Shown piece by piece: positions 35,330-43,722 of a stretch of 64,000 nt of DNA (position 1 is the first letter of the stretch; each line of letters opens with the position of its first letter). Below the pieces are notes generated by a model that was not told where the DNA came from, did no database searches, and was given only the letters and a program-made list of their open reading frames with translations. A program made the position numbers and the translations under genes. This stretch comes from CAVYEM01 sp963767635 (GTDB lineage: Bacteria > Vulcanimicrobiota > Vulcanimicrobiia > Vulcanimicrobiales > Vulcanimicrobiaceae), in the NCBI GenBank assembly GCA_963767635.1, contig CAVYEM010000001.1, forward strand, positions 248,001 through 312,000, written 5' to 3'.

Positions 35330-36773
35330 TTACGTCGAGGCGGCTTGCGCTGCGCGTACGGCGCTGTGCAATGCCTCCTGAAGAAGATCGAGATCTTCAT
35401 CGCGAGTACGGTGATTGGTGATGCACACCCGCAGCGCGCGCCGTCCCTGTACCGTGGTCGTGGAGATGGCAGCACTGCCGCTTTCCTGCACGCGGATGGC
35501 GGTATCTTCGGTAAGGCGATCGAGCGCCTCCGGCGTCAAACCACGCGCGCGTGGGCCGGAAACAAACGATCTGCAGCTGCACCGGCGCAACGACCTCGAA
35601 CGCCGCATCCGCTTCCAGCAAGGAGGCGAAGCGGCGCGCCTGTTCGCAATTGCGTTCGATGGCGCTCGCGATGCGATCGGTTCCATGCTCCTTGAGCGTG
35701 AACCATACGCTCAGCGCGCGAAAACCGCGCGAGAGATCCGTTCCGTAATCCGCGAACCACGGTGCACCCGCCGCCAGGCCACGCTTCGTGCGCGTGATGT
35801 ACGGTTCTTCCGTCGCGAACGTTGCACGATGCAGCTCGCCGTCGCGCACGAGAAGGCATCCCGCATCATACGGCACGTGCAGCCATTTGTGAAAATCGAA
35901 TGCGATGGAATCCGCGCGCTCGATGCCTTTCAAATCGGCGCGAAGCCGTTCGCTCAGGTACGCCGCCGCACCGAACGCTGCGTCGGCGTGGAACCAGAGG
36001 CCTTCTCGCTGTGCCAGGTTTGCAAGCGCGTCCAGCGGATCGATTGCGCCGACGTCGACCGTGCCGGCGTTGCCGATGATTGCAAACGGCTGCAACCCCG
36101 CGGCGCGATCTGTCCGGATCTGCCTTGCAATGGCGTTGGGATCGACGCGGTGCCGTTCGTCGATCGGGAGCAGACGCAAATTCGAAGAACCGATTCCCGC
36201 GCTCTCAAACGCTTTGCGCACGGAGCCGTGCGTCGCGACAGACGCGTATCCGACTAATTGACGCGCATGCGCGTTCATCCCCCGGGTTCGCGCGCTTGGT
36301 CCCAGCGCCTTGGTGCGCGCGAGCAACAGGGCTGTAAGGTTTGCCGCGGACGTTCCGGCGAGGAGCACGCCGCTGGCAGTGCGCGGCCATCCGAACAGAT
36401 CGCAGAACCAGCGAACGACTTGCCGTTCTACGTACACGGCACCGTGATCGCGGCCGCCCACGTTCGAGTTCATAACGGCGGCCAGGAACGCCGCTACGGC
36501 CCCTCCCGGCGTGCCGGTGCCATGCACCCATGCCCACCAGCGAGGGTGAATGTTGCCGGTCGCGTACGGCAAAATCGTTTGCGTGAATTCGTCGTACACA
36601 TCCGGGAACGGCTGCGGATCGTGCGGGAGCGGTTGCTGGAAGCGTGCTTTGACCTCGTCGGGCACCGGCCGCCATACGGGCCGCTCGCGCACGTCGCGCA
36701 GGAAATCGACTGCATCGTCCAGCGCGCGGTGCGCCGAGGTGCGGAAGGCTTCCCAGTCAGCCGGATCGAGCAC
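35330..36773 (-). CDS. PLP-dependent aromatic-L-amino-acid-decarboxylase-like enzyme (frameshifted)
   Basis: Group II PLP decarboxylase of about 480 residues. Motifs: HPRWWAWVHGTGTPGG near the N-terminus, the cofactor-binding VLLAGTSAANLTALLLART, DVGAIDPLDALANLAQREGLWFHADAAFGAAAY with the PLP Asp, and the Lys in SIAFDFHKWLHVPYDAGCLLV. It should remove CO2 from an aromatic or related amino acid to give an amine. The frame breaks at about 35541-35555; afterwards ARGLTPEALDRLTEDTAIRVQES runs to TAA at 35330. GTG start lies 17 bases inside the upstream ATP-grasp gene. Confidence 0.88.
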
Positions 36774-38052
36774 GATCGATCAGCCGTTCGAAAGCCGTGA
36801 AGATTCGCTGCGCGTACGGGCGTTTGTATCCGAACAGCGCGGGATCATCACTCGCATGGACCAGCATTGCAGGGTCCGCTTCAAAAAGCAGCAGCCGGCC
36901 GTCGGCGGCGATCGAGCAATCCACGCCGAAATAGTCGAGTCGCAACACGCGCGCCGCTTCGGAGAGCGCATCGCGCAATGGCGGTCCGAACACGGTCGCA
37001 AAGTCGCGCAAGAAGCGCTCCTCTTCATCGCGCATCCACGCGTGTTCCGTCATCGGAGCGTTGTAGTAGTGAATCATCCAGCGCGGGGAAATCGCCAGAT
37101 GATACGGGTAGGGCTCCCCGTCTACGACGATGATGCGATACTTGCGGTAATAGCCGTCGGGAGACCGAAAATCGACGAACGGCATGACGTAAAATGCCGT
37201 CGCCTCTATGCGGGCCGCATACGCGCTCAGCTCGGTAGAGTCGTCGATTTTTTCTAAATCGCGGCCGGCTTGCGAATCGACCGGGCGCACCACCAGCGGG
37301 TAAGCGAAGCTCGCTCCGGAAGCTTCGAGAGCCTGGCGAGAAAACCGGCGGGTGCTCGGAACGTGCAGGTGTGGAATCAAATGCAGCGCATGCGCAACGC
37401 CTGCACGATTGGCAGCCCGAACGCGCAGGGGATGATTGACGACCGGCAGTGCGATCCGGTCCACTATTTGGGCGGCAATCCGCAGCAGTTCGGCGTTGCG
37501 TTCGGATTCTGCGATGGCGATAAAGATGGCGTCCGCTTGGGGGATCTGCGCCGCGCACGCCTGCTCTTCGGAAACGATGAACAATTTGTGGATCGTCGTC
37601 GTATCGGAGTCGATGAGGAAATCGACCGGCACGTTGGCCTGCCAATCGCCGGGAGCGCTCAGCACGAGAACGCGCCGCCGCTCGTGCGCAGCCGGATGCG
37701 TGAACAGCGTTTGATGCTGCAACGCCCGAGCTTGGTGTTCGAGCGCGCTTTCAACATCGTGAGCCATCTGCTGCAGTTCGAACATTGCCAGGTGCGCGGG
37801 GACGTTGTCCGGATCGAGCGCCAAGGCGTGCCCATAGTGCATTCGCGCGTGGTCAAGTGCGCCGGTGTCCATAAGCGCAGTCGCAAGATTGACGTGCAGT
37901 TCGCTCTGGCCGGGGCGTGCTTTCAACGCAGCGCGAAAGGCCTCGACCGCCTCTTCGTACCGGCCGCGTGCGCGCAGCATAATGCCGCGGCGATTTGCGC
38001 AGGCCGCCGCTTGCATCGCTTCGTGTGGCGCGTTTGTAAAGTACGTCTCCAT
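36757..38052 (-). CDS. TPR-domain ATP-grasp (RimK/glutathione synthase-like) protein
   Basis: Two parts. Residues about 20-130 are tetratricopeptide repeats (ANRRGIMLRARGRYEEAVEAFRAALKARPGQSELHVNLATALMDTG). Then a RimK-type ATP-grasp module: FAYPLVVRPVDSQAGRDLEKI (ATP Lys region replaced by Arg), YRIIVVDGEPYPYHLAISPRWMIHYYNA, and LRLDYFGVDCSIAADGRLLLFEADPAMLVH with the Mg-binding acidic residue. Such enzymes join carboxylates to amines. ATG preceded by AGGAACGG; coupled by a 17-base overlap to the PLP decarboxylase, suggesting that one makes an amine the other could use. Substrates unknown. Confidence 0.75.
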   Translation of the reverse strand: METYFTNAPHEAMQAAACANRRGIMLRARGRYEEAVEAFRAALKARPGQSELHVNLATALMDTGALDHARMHYGHALALDPDNVPAHLAMFELQQMAHDVESALEHQARALQHQTLFTHPAAHERRRVLVLSAPGDWQANVPVDFLIDSDTTTIHKLFIVSEEQACAAQIPQADAIFIAIAESERNAELLRIAAQIVDRIALPVVNHPLRVRAANRAGVAHALHLIPHLHVPSTRRFSRQALEASGASFAYPLVVRPVDSQAGRDLEKIDDSTELSAYAARIEATAFYVMPFVDFRSPDGYYRKYRIIVVDGEPYPYHLAISPRWMIHYYNAPMTEHAWMRDEEERFLRDFATVFGPPLRDALSEAARVLRLDYFGVDCSIAADGRLLLFEADPAMLVHASDDPALFGYKRPYAQRIFTAFERLIDRARSG

Positions 38053-38180
38053 GACCGTTCCTGCTTGGTGTTCGGCTCTTATGCCCGAGGAGTGAACAAC
38101 CTTCGCCCGATATGGCCCAAGGCGGTGCAGGAAAGTCGCCGCCATGGGAGGCCGAAGCCGAGGGCGCGAAATGCGGCCGT

Positions 38181-38618
38181 ATGAGTCTAGCAGTGAGGCT
38201 TCTTTTCGTGCTCCTCCTCCTTGCTGCGGTCGCGTGCTCATCGACGCACCGCGCCGCGCCGTCACGGACAGCGCCTCCCATTGCCAACGGGCGATCGATA
38301 TTCAAAACCGGCCACGACTCTAACGGAAGCCGGATCGTCGCCCAACATCGTCCGCTCTACTCCAGTTGCGCCGCATGCCACCGCCCTAATGGAGCGGGAG
38401 GCGTGCATCTGCCTGGCGGCGCCGTGAGCGCGGACCTGCGTTACAGAGCAATCGTCGGCAATCAAAAGCATCCGTACACCGTCGCGCTCCTCGAACGTGC
38501 CATATCAACCGGAATCGACAACGAAGGCCAGCCGCTCAATCCCATCATGCCGCGCTGGAAAATGTCCCAACGCGACCTGCACGATGTAGCGTATTACGTG
38601 TTCACGCAACTGAAGTGA
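38181..38618 (+). CDS. Lipoprotein c-type cytochrome, single heme
   Basis: A 145-residue protein with a lipoprotein signal peptide (SLAVRLLFVLLLLAAVACSS; Cys at the lipobox). The heme-binding CAACH lies in YSSCAACHRPNGAGGVHLPGG, and the distal Met ligand is likely in PIMPRWKMSQRDLHDVAYYVFTQL, the usual class I cytochrome c C-terminus. A short electron carrier facing the periplasm. Earlier Met codons in frame would hide the signal peptide and were rejected. Confidence 0.88.
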   Translation: MSLAVRLLFVLLLLAAVACSSTHRAAPSRTAPPIANGRSIFKTGHDSNGSRIVAQHRPLYSSCAACHRPNGAGGVHLPGGAVSADLRYRAIVGNQKHPYTVALLERAISTGIDNEGQPLNPIMPRWKMSQRDLHDVAYYVFTQLK

Positions 38619-38666
38619 CAGGCAGTGCTAAGGCTGTCCCCAGGCTGCCCGCGCATACTACCTCGC

Positions 38667-39452
38667 ATGCCTCGGCACCGCCGCAGACTGCTGAATTGTC
38701 TGTTGCTGTCCTTCATCGTCCATGCGGTGCTCATCGCCGTCCTATTTCCCATGGTGTTGCGCAAGCTGCAGTCGGGTACGCCTGCGAAGCAGCCGATTAC
38801 CACAATCGCGCAAATCCGCATCGAGCGTAAGATACCGGTGAAGCGTACGCCGGCGCCGAAAGCGCCCGCGCCGGCGCGAGCGATGCGTTCGACGCGGCCG
38901 GCCGCCATACACCGCGCAAGAATTGCCACGCGCTCACGTCCGCACGAACTCACGAATAATCGCCGCATCGCCGTGCCGCGGGTCGCAAAGATCTCCGCGC
39001 CGGAACTTGCGCGCGAACAGGTGCAGTTTGAAAAAACGATCGCGCAGGCGCGAGCCGGTCAGGACCCGGTGGCCGGCGCTCAGGGTGCCGTCGTGCCCGA
39101 ACCGGTGAAGCACTACCGCTTCGCCGATTCTAGTATTGCGACGGTGCCTGCGGCAGGGCACGGGTATCTGTCGCCCGTTCGGCGTTGGACCGACGGTGAC
39201 GTGGTCTACTACTATGTCCGGTACTCGGTGACGTATCCGGACGGCACCACCGAGACCGGCATCGTCCCTTGGGCAATCCATTATGCGTTGCGCGACGATC
39301 CGTTCGCGCGCGGAATACGTAGTATGCCGCTCCCGGGACCGGCGCCGGACTACGTGACTTCTGCAGACACGGACATGCACGCTCTGGTCAAGAACTGCTA
39401 CGATCATCGATACGATTACTGCCCCATTGCGCGAGAGGGCGACGGAGAATGA
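38667..39452 (+). CDS. TonB-like protein, second copy
   Basis: 261 residues: basic start PRHRRRLLNC, one membrane helix (LLLSFIVHAVLIAVLFPMVL), a Pro/Ala/Arg-rich linker (PVKRTPAPKAPAPARAMRSTRPAA) and a C-terminal domain with VVYYYVRYSVTYPDGTTETGIVPWAIHYALRDDPF. The pattern YVxYSVxYPDGxxxxxxxPWxxxYxxxxDPF matches the C-terminal domain of the TonB-like protein at 12065 (TIAVHFPDGSAQSFPLDYPFYYPTEAQDPF). Its stop overlaps the start of the next gene by 4 bases. Confidence 0.6.
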   Translation: MPRHRRRLLNCLLLSFIVHAVLIAVLFPMVLRKLQSGTPAKQPITTIAQIRIERKIPVKRTPAPKAPAPARAMRSTRPAAIHRARIATRSRPHELTNNRRIAVPRVAKISAPELAREQVQFEKTIAQARAGQDPVAGAQGAVVPEPVKHYRFADSSIATVPAAGHGYLSPVRRWTDGDVVYYYVRYSVTYPDGTTETGIVPWAIHYALRDDPFARGIRSMPLPGPAPDYVTSADTDMHALVKNCYDHRYDYCPIAREGDGE

Positions 39453-40213
39453 CGGCGCACACTGCGCCGCTAACCTCCGCGCGCACTGCGGTGCAGATAT
39501 TCCAGCGCGCGCAGAAGAAGTGGGAGGAGCGTAGGCTGCCGCCCTATATCGAGTTCGACGTAGATATTGCGCATCGCGATGCGAGCGGAAAGGTCACGAC
39601 AGGCCGCGAACACGTCGTCCTGCGCACATTCGATCATTGGTGCGCCACGCGCGAACTTGATTCGGATATTGGGGTGCCCAAGACTTCGGCTGGAATACAC
39701 TGTGTCGGCCCAGCGGACTCGCCCCTTGGGTTCAATATTTCTGCGGAATACCCAACCAGCGGCGAGATCGACCCGTTTGGGGATTCGTCGACAGTCATTG
39801 CTTCGGTGAAAGCTTTGCACTACGATGTGACGCTTGCCGGCGAGGAAATCATCGACGCGCGCAAGACGTACCACCTGCGGCTCGAGCCCATTGCGGACCC
39901 GCAGTACTATCCGTTGCGCGCGCTTTGGGTGAGCGAATCCACGTCGGACGTGCTAAAACTCGGCTATGTCGAGCACGTGAAGGGATGGGATGTCGGCATC
40001 GACTACTCGTTCCGGCAATTTGAACGAACTGCAACGTGGTGGGTTTCGGAGATAGACGCTCAATGGTCGCCCTCGCCGAACAGCAAAGAGACGCCGTTTC
40101 AAAGCACGCCTGCGGCTGACGAACGTGGCGTTTCCGGCTTCGGTGCCGGAATCGGCATTGCTGCAGCCTTAGCAAGGCCTGCTAAGGAAGCATGCCCCTG
40201 GGGGATGGGCTAG
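39449..40213 (+). CDS. Uncharacterised protein, paralogue of 11414-12040
   Basis: 254 residues, coupled to the TonB-like gene by ATGA. Opening QRAQKKWEERRLPPYIEFDVDIAHRD and the segment TYHLRLEPIADPQYYPLRALWVSESTSDVLKLGYVEH suggest a LolA-like curved beta sheet, as proposed for the relative at 11414. The last 25 residues are Ala/Gly-rich and overlap a DNA hairpin at 40167-40187 (CCTTAGCA/TGCTAAGG), so the true C-terminus could be earlier if an indel is present. Function unknown. Confidence 0.6.
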   Translation: MTAHTAPLTSARTAVQIFQRAQKKWEERRLPPYIEFDVDIAHRDASGKVTTGREHVVLRTFDHWCATRELDSDIGVPKTSAGIHCVGPADSPLGFNISAEYPTSGEIDPFGDSSTVIASVKALHYDVTLAGEEIIDARKTYHLRLEPIADPQYYPLRALWVSESTSDVLKLGYVEHVKGWDVGIDYSFRQFERTATWWVSEIDAQWSPSPNSKETPFQSTPAADERGVSGFGAGIGIAAALARPAKEACPWGMG

Positions 40214-40223
40214 TCAGGTGTCC

Positions 40224-40564
40224 CTAGCGTCGCCGGAGCGCGATGATCTCGACGCCGCCCCGCGTCGAAATTAGCACCTCGATGGGATCGGCATCGGTAA
40301 AGTTACGGCGTAGGAACCTCTGTGCTGACGGATTGCCTGGACCGCCCGCGCGGCGCCGGCCTTCACTTCAACGGTAGCGTCAAGCGGAGCACTTGTCGTC
40401 GCGTTCGCAAGATTCAATGAGAGCGTACGGGCTTGCGGAGAGAGCAGATTAATTTGCAGATGCCCGTCTACCCGCAGATTGCCCTGCACGTCCGAGAAGT
40501 GTTGTCCCGACGAACAGCCCGCCAAGATCCCTACGGCTTGGAGCGCGAGAAGCGTTTTGTTCAC
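40224..40564 (-). CDS. Small lipoprotein, tandem copy 2 (frameshifted)
   Basis: Signal peptide with lipobox LAGC (ALQAVGILAGCSSGQHFSDVQGNLRVDGHLQINLLSPQART), then LDATVEVKAGAARAVQAIRQHRGSYAV. This matches the copy at 40561 over about 85 residues. One base is missing near 40304; restoring it gives NFTDADPIEVLISTRGGVEI and a TAG at 40224. Starts with GTG overlapping the first copy's stop. Probable carbohydrate- or matrix-related small lipoprotein; family unknown. Confidence 0.65.
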
Positions 40565-40908
40565 GCCACGATGGTAAGCCCCGAACCTTGCGGAAAGCTC
40601 AGGGAATCTCTGAAGAGATTCCCTTTTTCGGCATCGGAAAAGTTCACGGCGTAGGAACCTCTGTGCTGACGAATTGCTTGGACCGCCGGCGCGGCGCCGG
40701 CCTTCACTTCAACGGTGGCGTCAAGCGGCGCGCCCGTCGTCGCGTTGGCAAGAGTCAATGAAAGCGTACGGGCTTGCGGAGAGAGCAGATTACCTCGCAG
40801 ATGTCCGTCTACCCGCAGATTGCCCTGCACGTCCGCGAAGTGTTGTCCCGACGAACAGCCTGCCGTCAACAGTCCCAGCGCCTGAACCACGAGAAGCATC
40901 TTGTTCAC
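40561..40908 (-). CDS. Small lipoprotein, tandem copy 1
   Basis: 115 residues, lipobox LTAGC (VVQALGLLTAGCSSGQHFADVQGNLRVDG). Very similar to copy 2 up to HRGSYAVNFSDA. The last residues (FPQGSGLTIVA) are the translation of the leader that also precedes copy 1, so they come from the duplication joint. A hairpin in this end (40602-40628: AGGGAATCTC/GAGATTCCCT then TTTTT on the plus strand) is absent from copy 2. Confidence 0.65.
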   Translation of the reverse strand: MNKMLLVVQALGLLTAGCSSGQHFADVQGNLRVDGHLRGNLLSPQARTLSLTLANATTGAPLDATVEVKAGAAPAVQAIRQHRGSYAVNFSDAEKGNLFRDSLSFPQGSGLTIVA

Positions 40909-40991
40909 GCCACGATAGTAAGCCCCGAACCTTGCGGAAAACTTAAATTCCGTCTAAGCGGCTTCTCAGCGTGAACTGGTACCCTGCGGCC

Positions 40992-41318
40992 ATGACATGC
41001 GTAACCGACTCGACGGGCTCTTGCCGCGTGGCAATTTCCGGAGACGTGGATCTCACGTCCGCGCCGGCGCTCGCGGAACTCGAAAGGGCGCTCGTTCCTG
41101 CTTCCAGCGTAGTGCTCGACGTTGCCGACATGGAGTACGCCGACACGAGCTTCCTGCGGTTCCTGCTTCGATTAAAAGAACATGAGAACAAGACGGAGCG
41201 TGCCGCGATCACACTGGTACGCGTCAGCCGCCGGCTGCGGCGCGTGCTCGAAATTACCGGGCTTCACCGCTTGTTCGTTTGCGAGGACGAGACGGCCCGC
41301 CGGCTTCACGCCGTTTAA
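40992..41318 (+). CDS. STAS-domain (anti-sigma factor antagonist-like) protein
   Basis: A 108-residue single STAS domain: CRVAISGDVDLTSAPALAELERALVPASSVVLDVADMEYADTSFLRFLLRLKEHE. The phosphorylatable Ser of SpoIIAA-type proteins corresponds to the TSF in YADTSFLRFL. It would switch a partner kinase/anti-sigma factor, but none is nearby. GTG at 40971 is an alternative start with no better ribosome site. Convergent or upstream of the exporter operon without overlap. Confidence 0.85.
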   Translation: MTCVTDSTGSCRVAISGDVDLTSAPALAELERALVPASSVVLDVADMEYADTSFLRFLLRLKEHENKTERAAITLVRVSRRLRRVLEITGLHRLFVCEDETARRLHAV

Positions 41319-41383
41319 TCTCGTTCCGGGGACCCGCGCACTCTCCGGCTGTTGTCAGCAATTTGCTCTAATCTGCAATTGCC

Positions 41384-43021
41384 ATGATCACAGGAAAACT
41401 CGCACCAACTCAGGCCATCGTGGGAGCGCTTCCGCGCTTTCCGGCCGTTTTTCAAGCGCTCAGGCGCCACAAAATTCTTTCAAGTCTGACCGCCCTGCTG
41501 CTCGTTGCCGCGATCGCCGCCGGCATGTTCGTGGGCGTGAGATCGAAGGCGAACGCCGCATACGTCACTGCGCCGGTGGTACGAGGAGACTTGACGCAAA
41601 CCGTTACGGCGACCGGCACGGTGACTCCGCAAAATACCGTCACCGTGGGTACTCAGGTGTCGGGAACGATCCAAGCCCTTTACGTTGACTACAACAGCAA
41701 GGTCAAGAAAGGGCAAATCCTTGCCAGGCTCGATCCAAGCCAGCTGCAGGCACAACTAAATCAAGCCCAAGCGGCTCTTGCGCAGGCCCAAGCGCAAGCC
41801 GGAGCGTCGGCGCACACCGCAAGCGGCGCGCAGTCGGGCATAATCGCCGCACAGGCGAGCACTGCGGTACAGGCTGCGAATGCGCAGGCGGCACAAGCCG
41901 GTATCGCGACGGCCGATGCCAATGTCGCAAAAGCGAAGAGCGCGCTCGACGTTGCGACTCAAACGGTTCAACGCGATTCGACGCTGCTCTCGCAAGGGTA
42001 CATCTCGCAGAGCCAGTACGATGCCGATCGGTCCAACGCCGTAGCGGCGCAAGCCGCATTGCAGTCGGCGCAAGCGGCCGCAGTGCAGGCGCGAGCCCAG
42101 GCGGCGGCAAGCATTAGTCAAACGCAAGCGACGTCGGCGCAAGCCTCGCAAACCGTCGCGCAGGCCGCAGGTTCGGCCGATACGGCACAAGCGGCCGACG
42201 CAGCGGTGCAAGCCGCGCAGGCGCAAGTGCAGCAAGACGAATTGAATCTGCAGCGCAGCGTCATTACCTCGCCGGTCGACGGCACGGTGATCGATCGCGC
42301 GGTTTCCGTGGGACAGACCGTCGCAGCCAGCCTGCAGACGCCCACGCTGTTTACGATCGCGCAGGATCTGCAGAAGATGGAAGTCGACATCGCCGTCGGT
42401 GAGCCCGACATCGGCAACGTCAAGCCGGGCGACAAAGTAACGTTCAGCGTGCTGGCCTATCCGACCGATTCGTTCAGCGGCGTGGTTTCCAAGGTACGCG
42501 ACAATCCTACGACCGTGAGCAACGTCGTCACATACACCGTCATCACGCTGGTCGACAATCCCGACAACAAGCTCCTTCCGGGCATGACGGCGAATGCCAC
42601 CATTGCAGTAGCGACCGCTTCAAAGTCGCTGCTGGTGCCGCTGCAGGCGCTCGCGTTCCGTCCGAGCACGTCTTCACCGCACGCCGGGACGTCGCACGCC
42701 GGCAGCGCACCGGGTACGGCGCACGCGTCGAGCGGATCACCGTGGGGCCAAACCGCCGCAGGCGGCGCTTCGGCGGCGAGCGCGGGAAGCCGCGGAACGT
42801 TGTTCCTGGAACAGCAAGGTAAAGCGGCGCCGGTGCACGTGCGCATCGATCTCGTCAACGGTACGCAAGCGGCGATCACACCGCTGAGCGGTACGCTGAA
42901 CGCAGGCGATAATGTCATCGTCGCGAGCAGCGCAGGTCAGAACGGCTCCCGCCCGCAGCGAAGCGGCGCGAGTGCGATGGGAAGCAGCATGTCCGGCGGC
43001 ATCGGAAGGGCGATACACTAA
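41384..43021 (+). CDS. macA: MacA-like periplasmic adaptor (membrane fusion protein)
   Basis: Adaptor for an ABC exporter. One N-terminal membrane anchor (SSLTALLLVAAIAAGMFVGV), lipoyl half-motif VVRGDLTQTVTATGTVTPQNTVTVGTQVSGTI, then an unusually long Ala/Gln helical hairpin (residues about 125-295) whose repetitive codons fall in GCGCAAGCC-like words. The second lipoyl half is LQRSVITSPVDGTVIDRAVSVGQTV. A Ser/Gly/His-rich insert lies near residues 430-470. Operon with the ATPase, permease and two-component genes, all with 0-4-base junctions. Confidence 0.92.
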   Translation: MITGKLAPTQAIVGALPRFPAVFQALRRHKILSSLTALLLVAAIAAGMFVGVRSKANAAYVTAPVVRGDLTQTVTATGTVTPQNTVTVGTQVSGTIQALYVDYNSKVKKGQILARLDPSQLQAQLNQAQAALAQAQAQAGASAHTASGAQSGIIAAQASTAVQAANAQAAQAGIATADANVAKAKSALDVATQTVQRDSTLLSQGYISQSQYDADRSNAVAAQAALQSAQAAAVQARAQAAASISQTQATSAQASQTVAQAAGSADTAQAADAAVQAAQAQVQQDELNLQRSVITSPVDGTVIDRAVSVGQTVAASLQTPTLFTIAQDLQKMEVDIAVGEPDIGNVKPGDKVTFSVLAYPTDSFSGVVSKVRDNPTTVSNVVTYTVITLVDNPDNKLLPGMTANATIAVATASKSLLVPLQALAFRPSTSSPHAGTSHAGSAPGTAHASSGSPWGQTAAGGASAASAGSRGTLFLEQQGKAAPVHVRIDLVNGTQAAITPLSGTLNAGDNVIVASSAGQNGSRPQRSGASAMGSSMSGGIGRAIH

Positions 43022-43722
43022 TGGAACCGGTTGTCATGACCAAAGGTCTGGAGAAAATCTACGACTTGGGCGCGGAGCAAGTCACCGGCCTTGCCGGCGT
43101 GGATCTGCGCATCGAACCGGGCGAATTTGTCGCCGTGATGGGCCCTTCGGGCTCGGGCAAATCAACCTTCATGCACATCGTGGGGCTGCTCGACGAGCCG
43201 ACAGCGGGACGCTATGAGTTCGAAGGGCACGATGCCTCCAGGCTGAGCAGCGACGAACGCGCCGATATCCGGAGCACGCGTCTGGGGTTCGTCTTTCAAT
43301 CGTACAATTTGCTCTCCCGTACGACGGCGCTCGAAAACGTTGAGTTGCCGATGGTGTACGCGGGCGTCGGGCAGACTGAACGCAAACGCATTGCTCTTGA
43401 AAAAATGGACATCGTTGGGGTCGCGCACCTGCGCGATCATGCCCCCAATCAGATGTCGGGCGGCCAGCAGCAGCGCGTCGCTATCGCGCGATCGCTCGTA
43501 AACAATCCGGGGCTCATCCTTGCAGACGAACCGACGGGCGCCTTGGATACAAAAACATCGCAAGACGTCATGCAGTTGTTTGCGCGGCTGAACGACGAAC
43601 ACGGGATCACGATCCTGTTGGTAACGCATGAACCCGACGTGGCCGCATACGCCAAGCGGATCGTTACATTTCGCGACGGCCGAATAGTTTCGGATGCGCT
43701 CCGGAGCGAGGTGGCGGCATGA
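43021..43722 (+). CDS. macB: MacB-type ABC exporter ATP-binding protein
   Basis: 233 residues. Walker A GPSGSGKST (near residue 45), Q-loop VFQSYNLL, signature NQMSGGQQQRVAIARSL, Walker B LILADEPTGALD, and H-loop LLVTHEPD. This is the LolD/MacB mechanotransmission class. The ATG overlaps the adaptor stop by one base, and the permease is a separate gene instead of being fused as in E. coli MacB. Confidence 0.95.
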   Translation: MEPVVMTKGLEKIYDLGAEQVTGLAGVDLRIEPGEFVAVMGPSGSGKSTFMHIVGLLDEPTAGRYEFEGHDASRLSSDERADIRSTRLGFVFQSYNLLSRTTALENVELPMVYAGVGQTERKRIALEKMDIVGVAHLRDHAPNQMSGGQQQRVAIARSLVNNPGLILADEPTGALDTKTSQDVMQLFARLNDEHGITILLVTHEPDVAAYAKRIVTFRDGRIVSDALRSEVAA

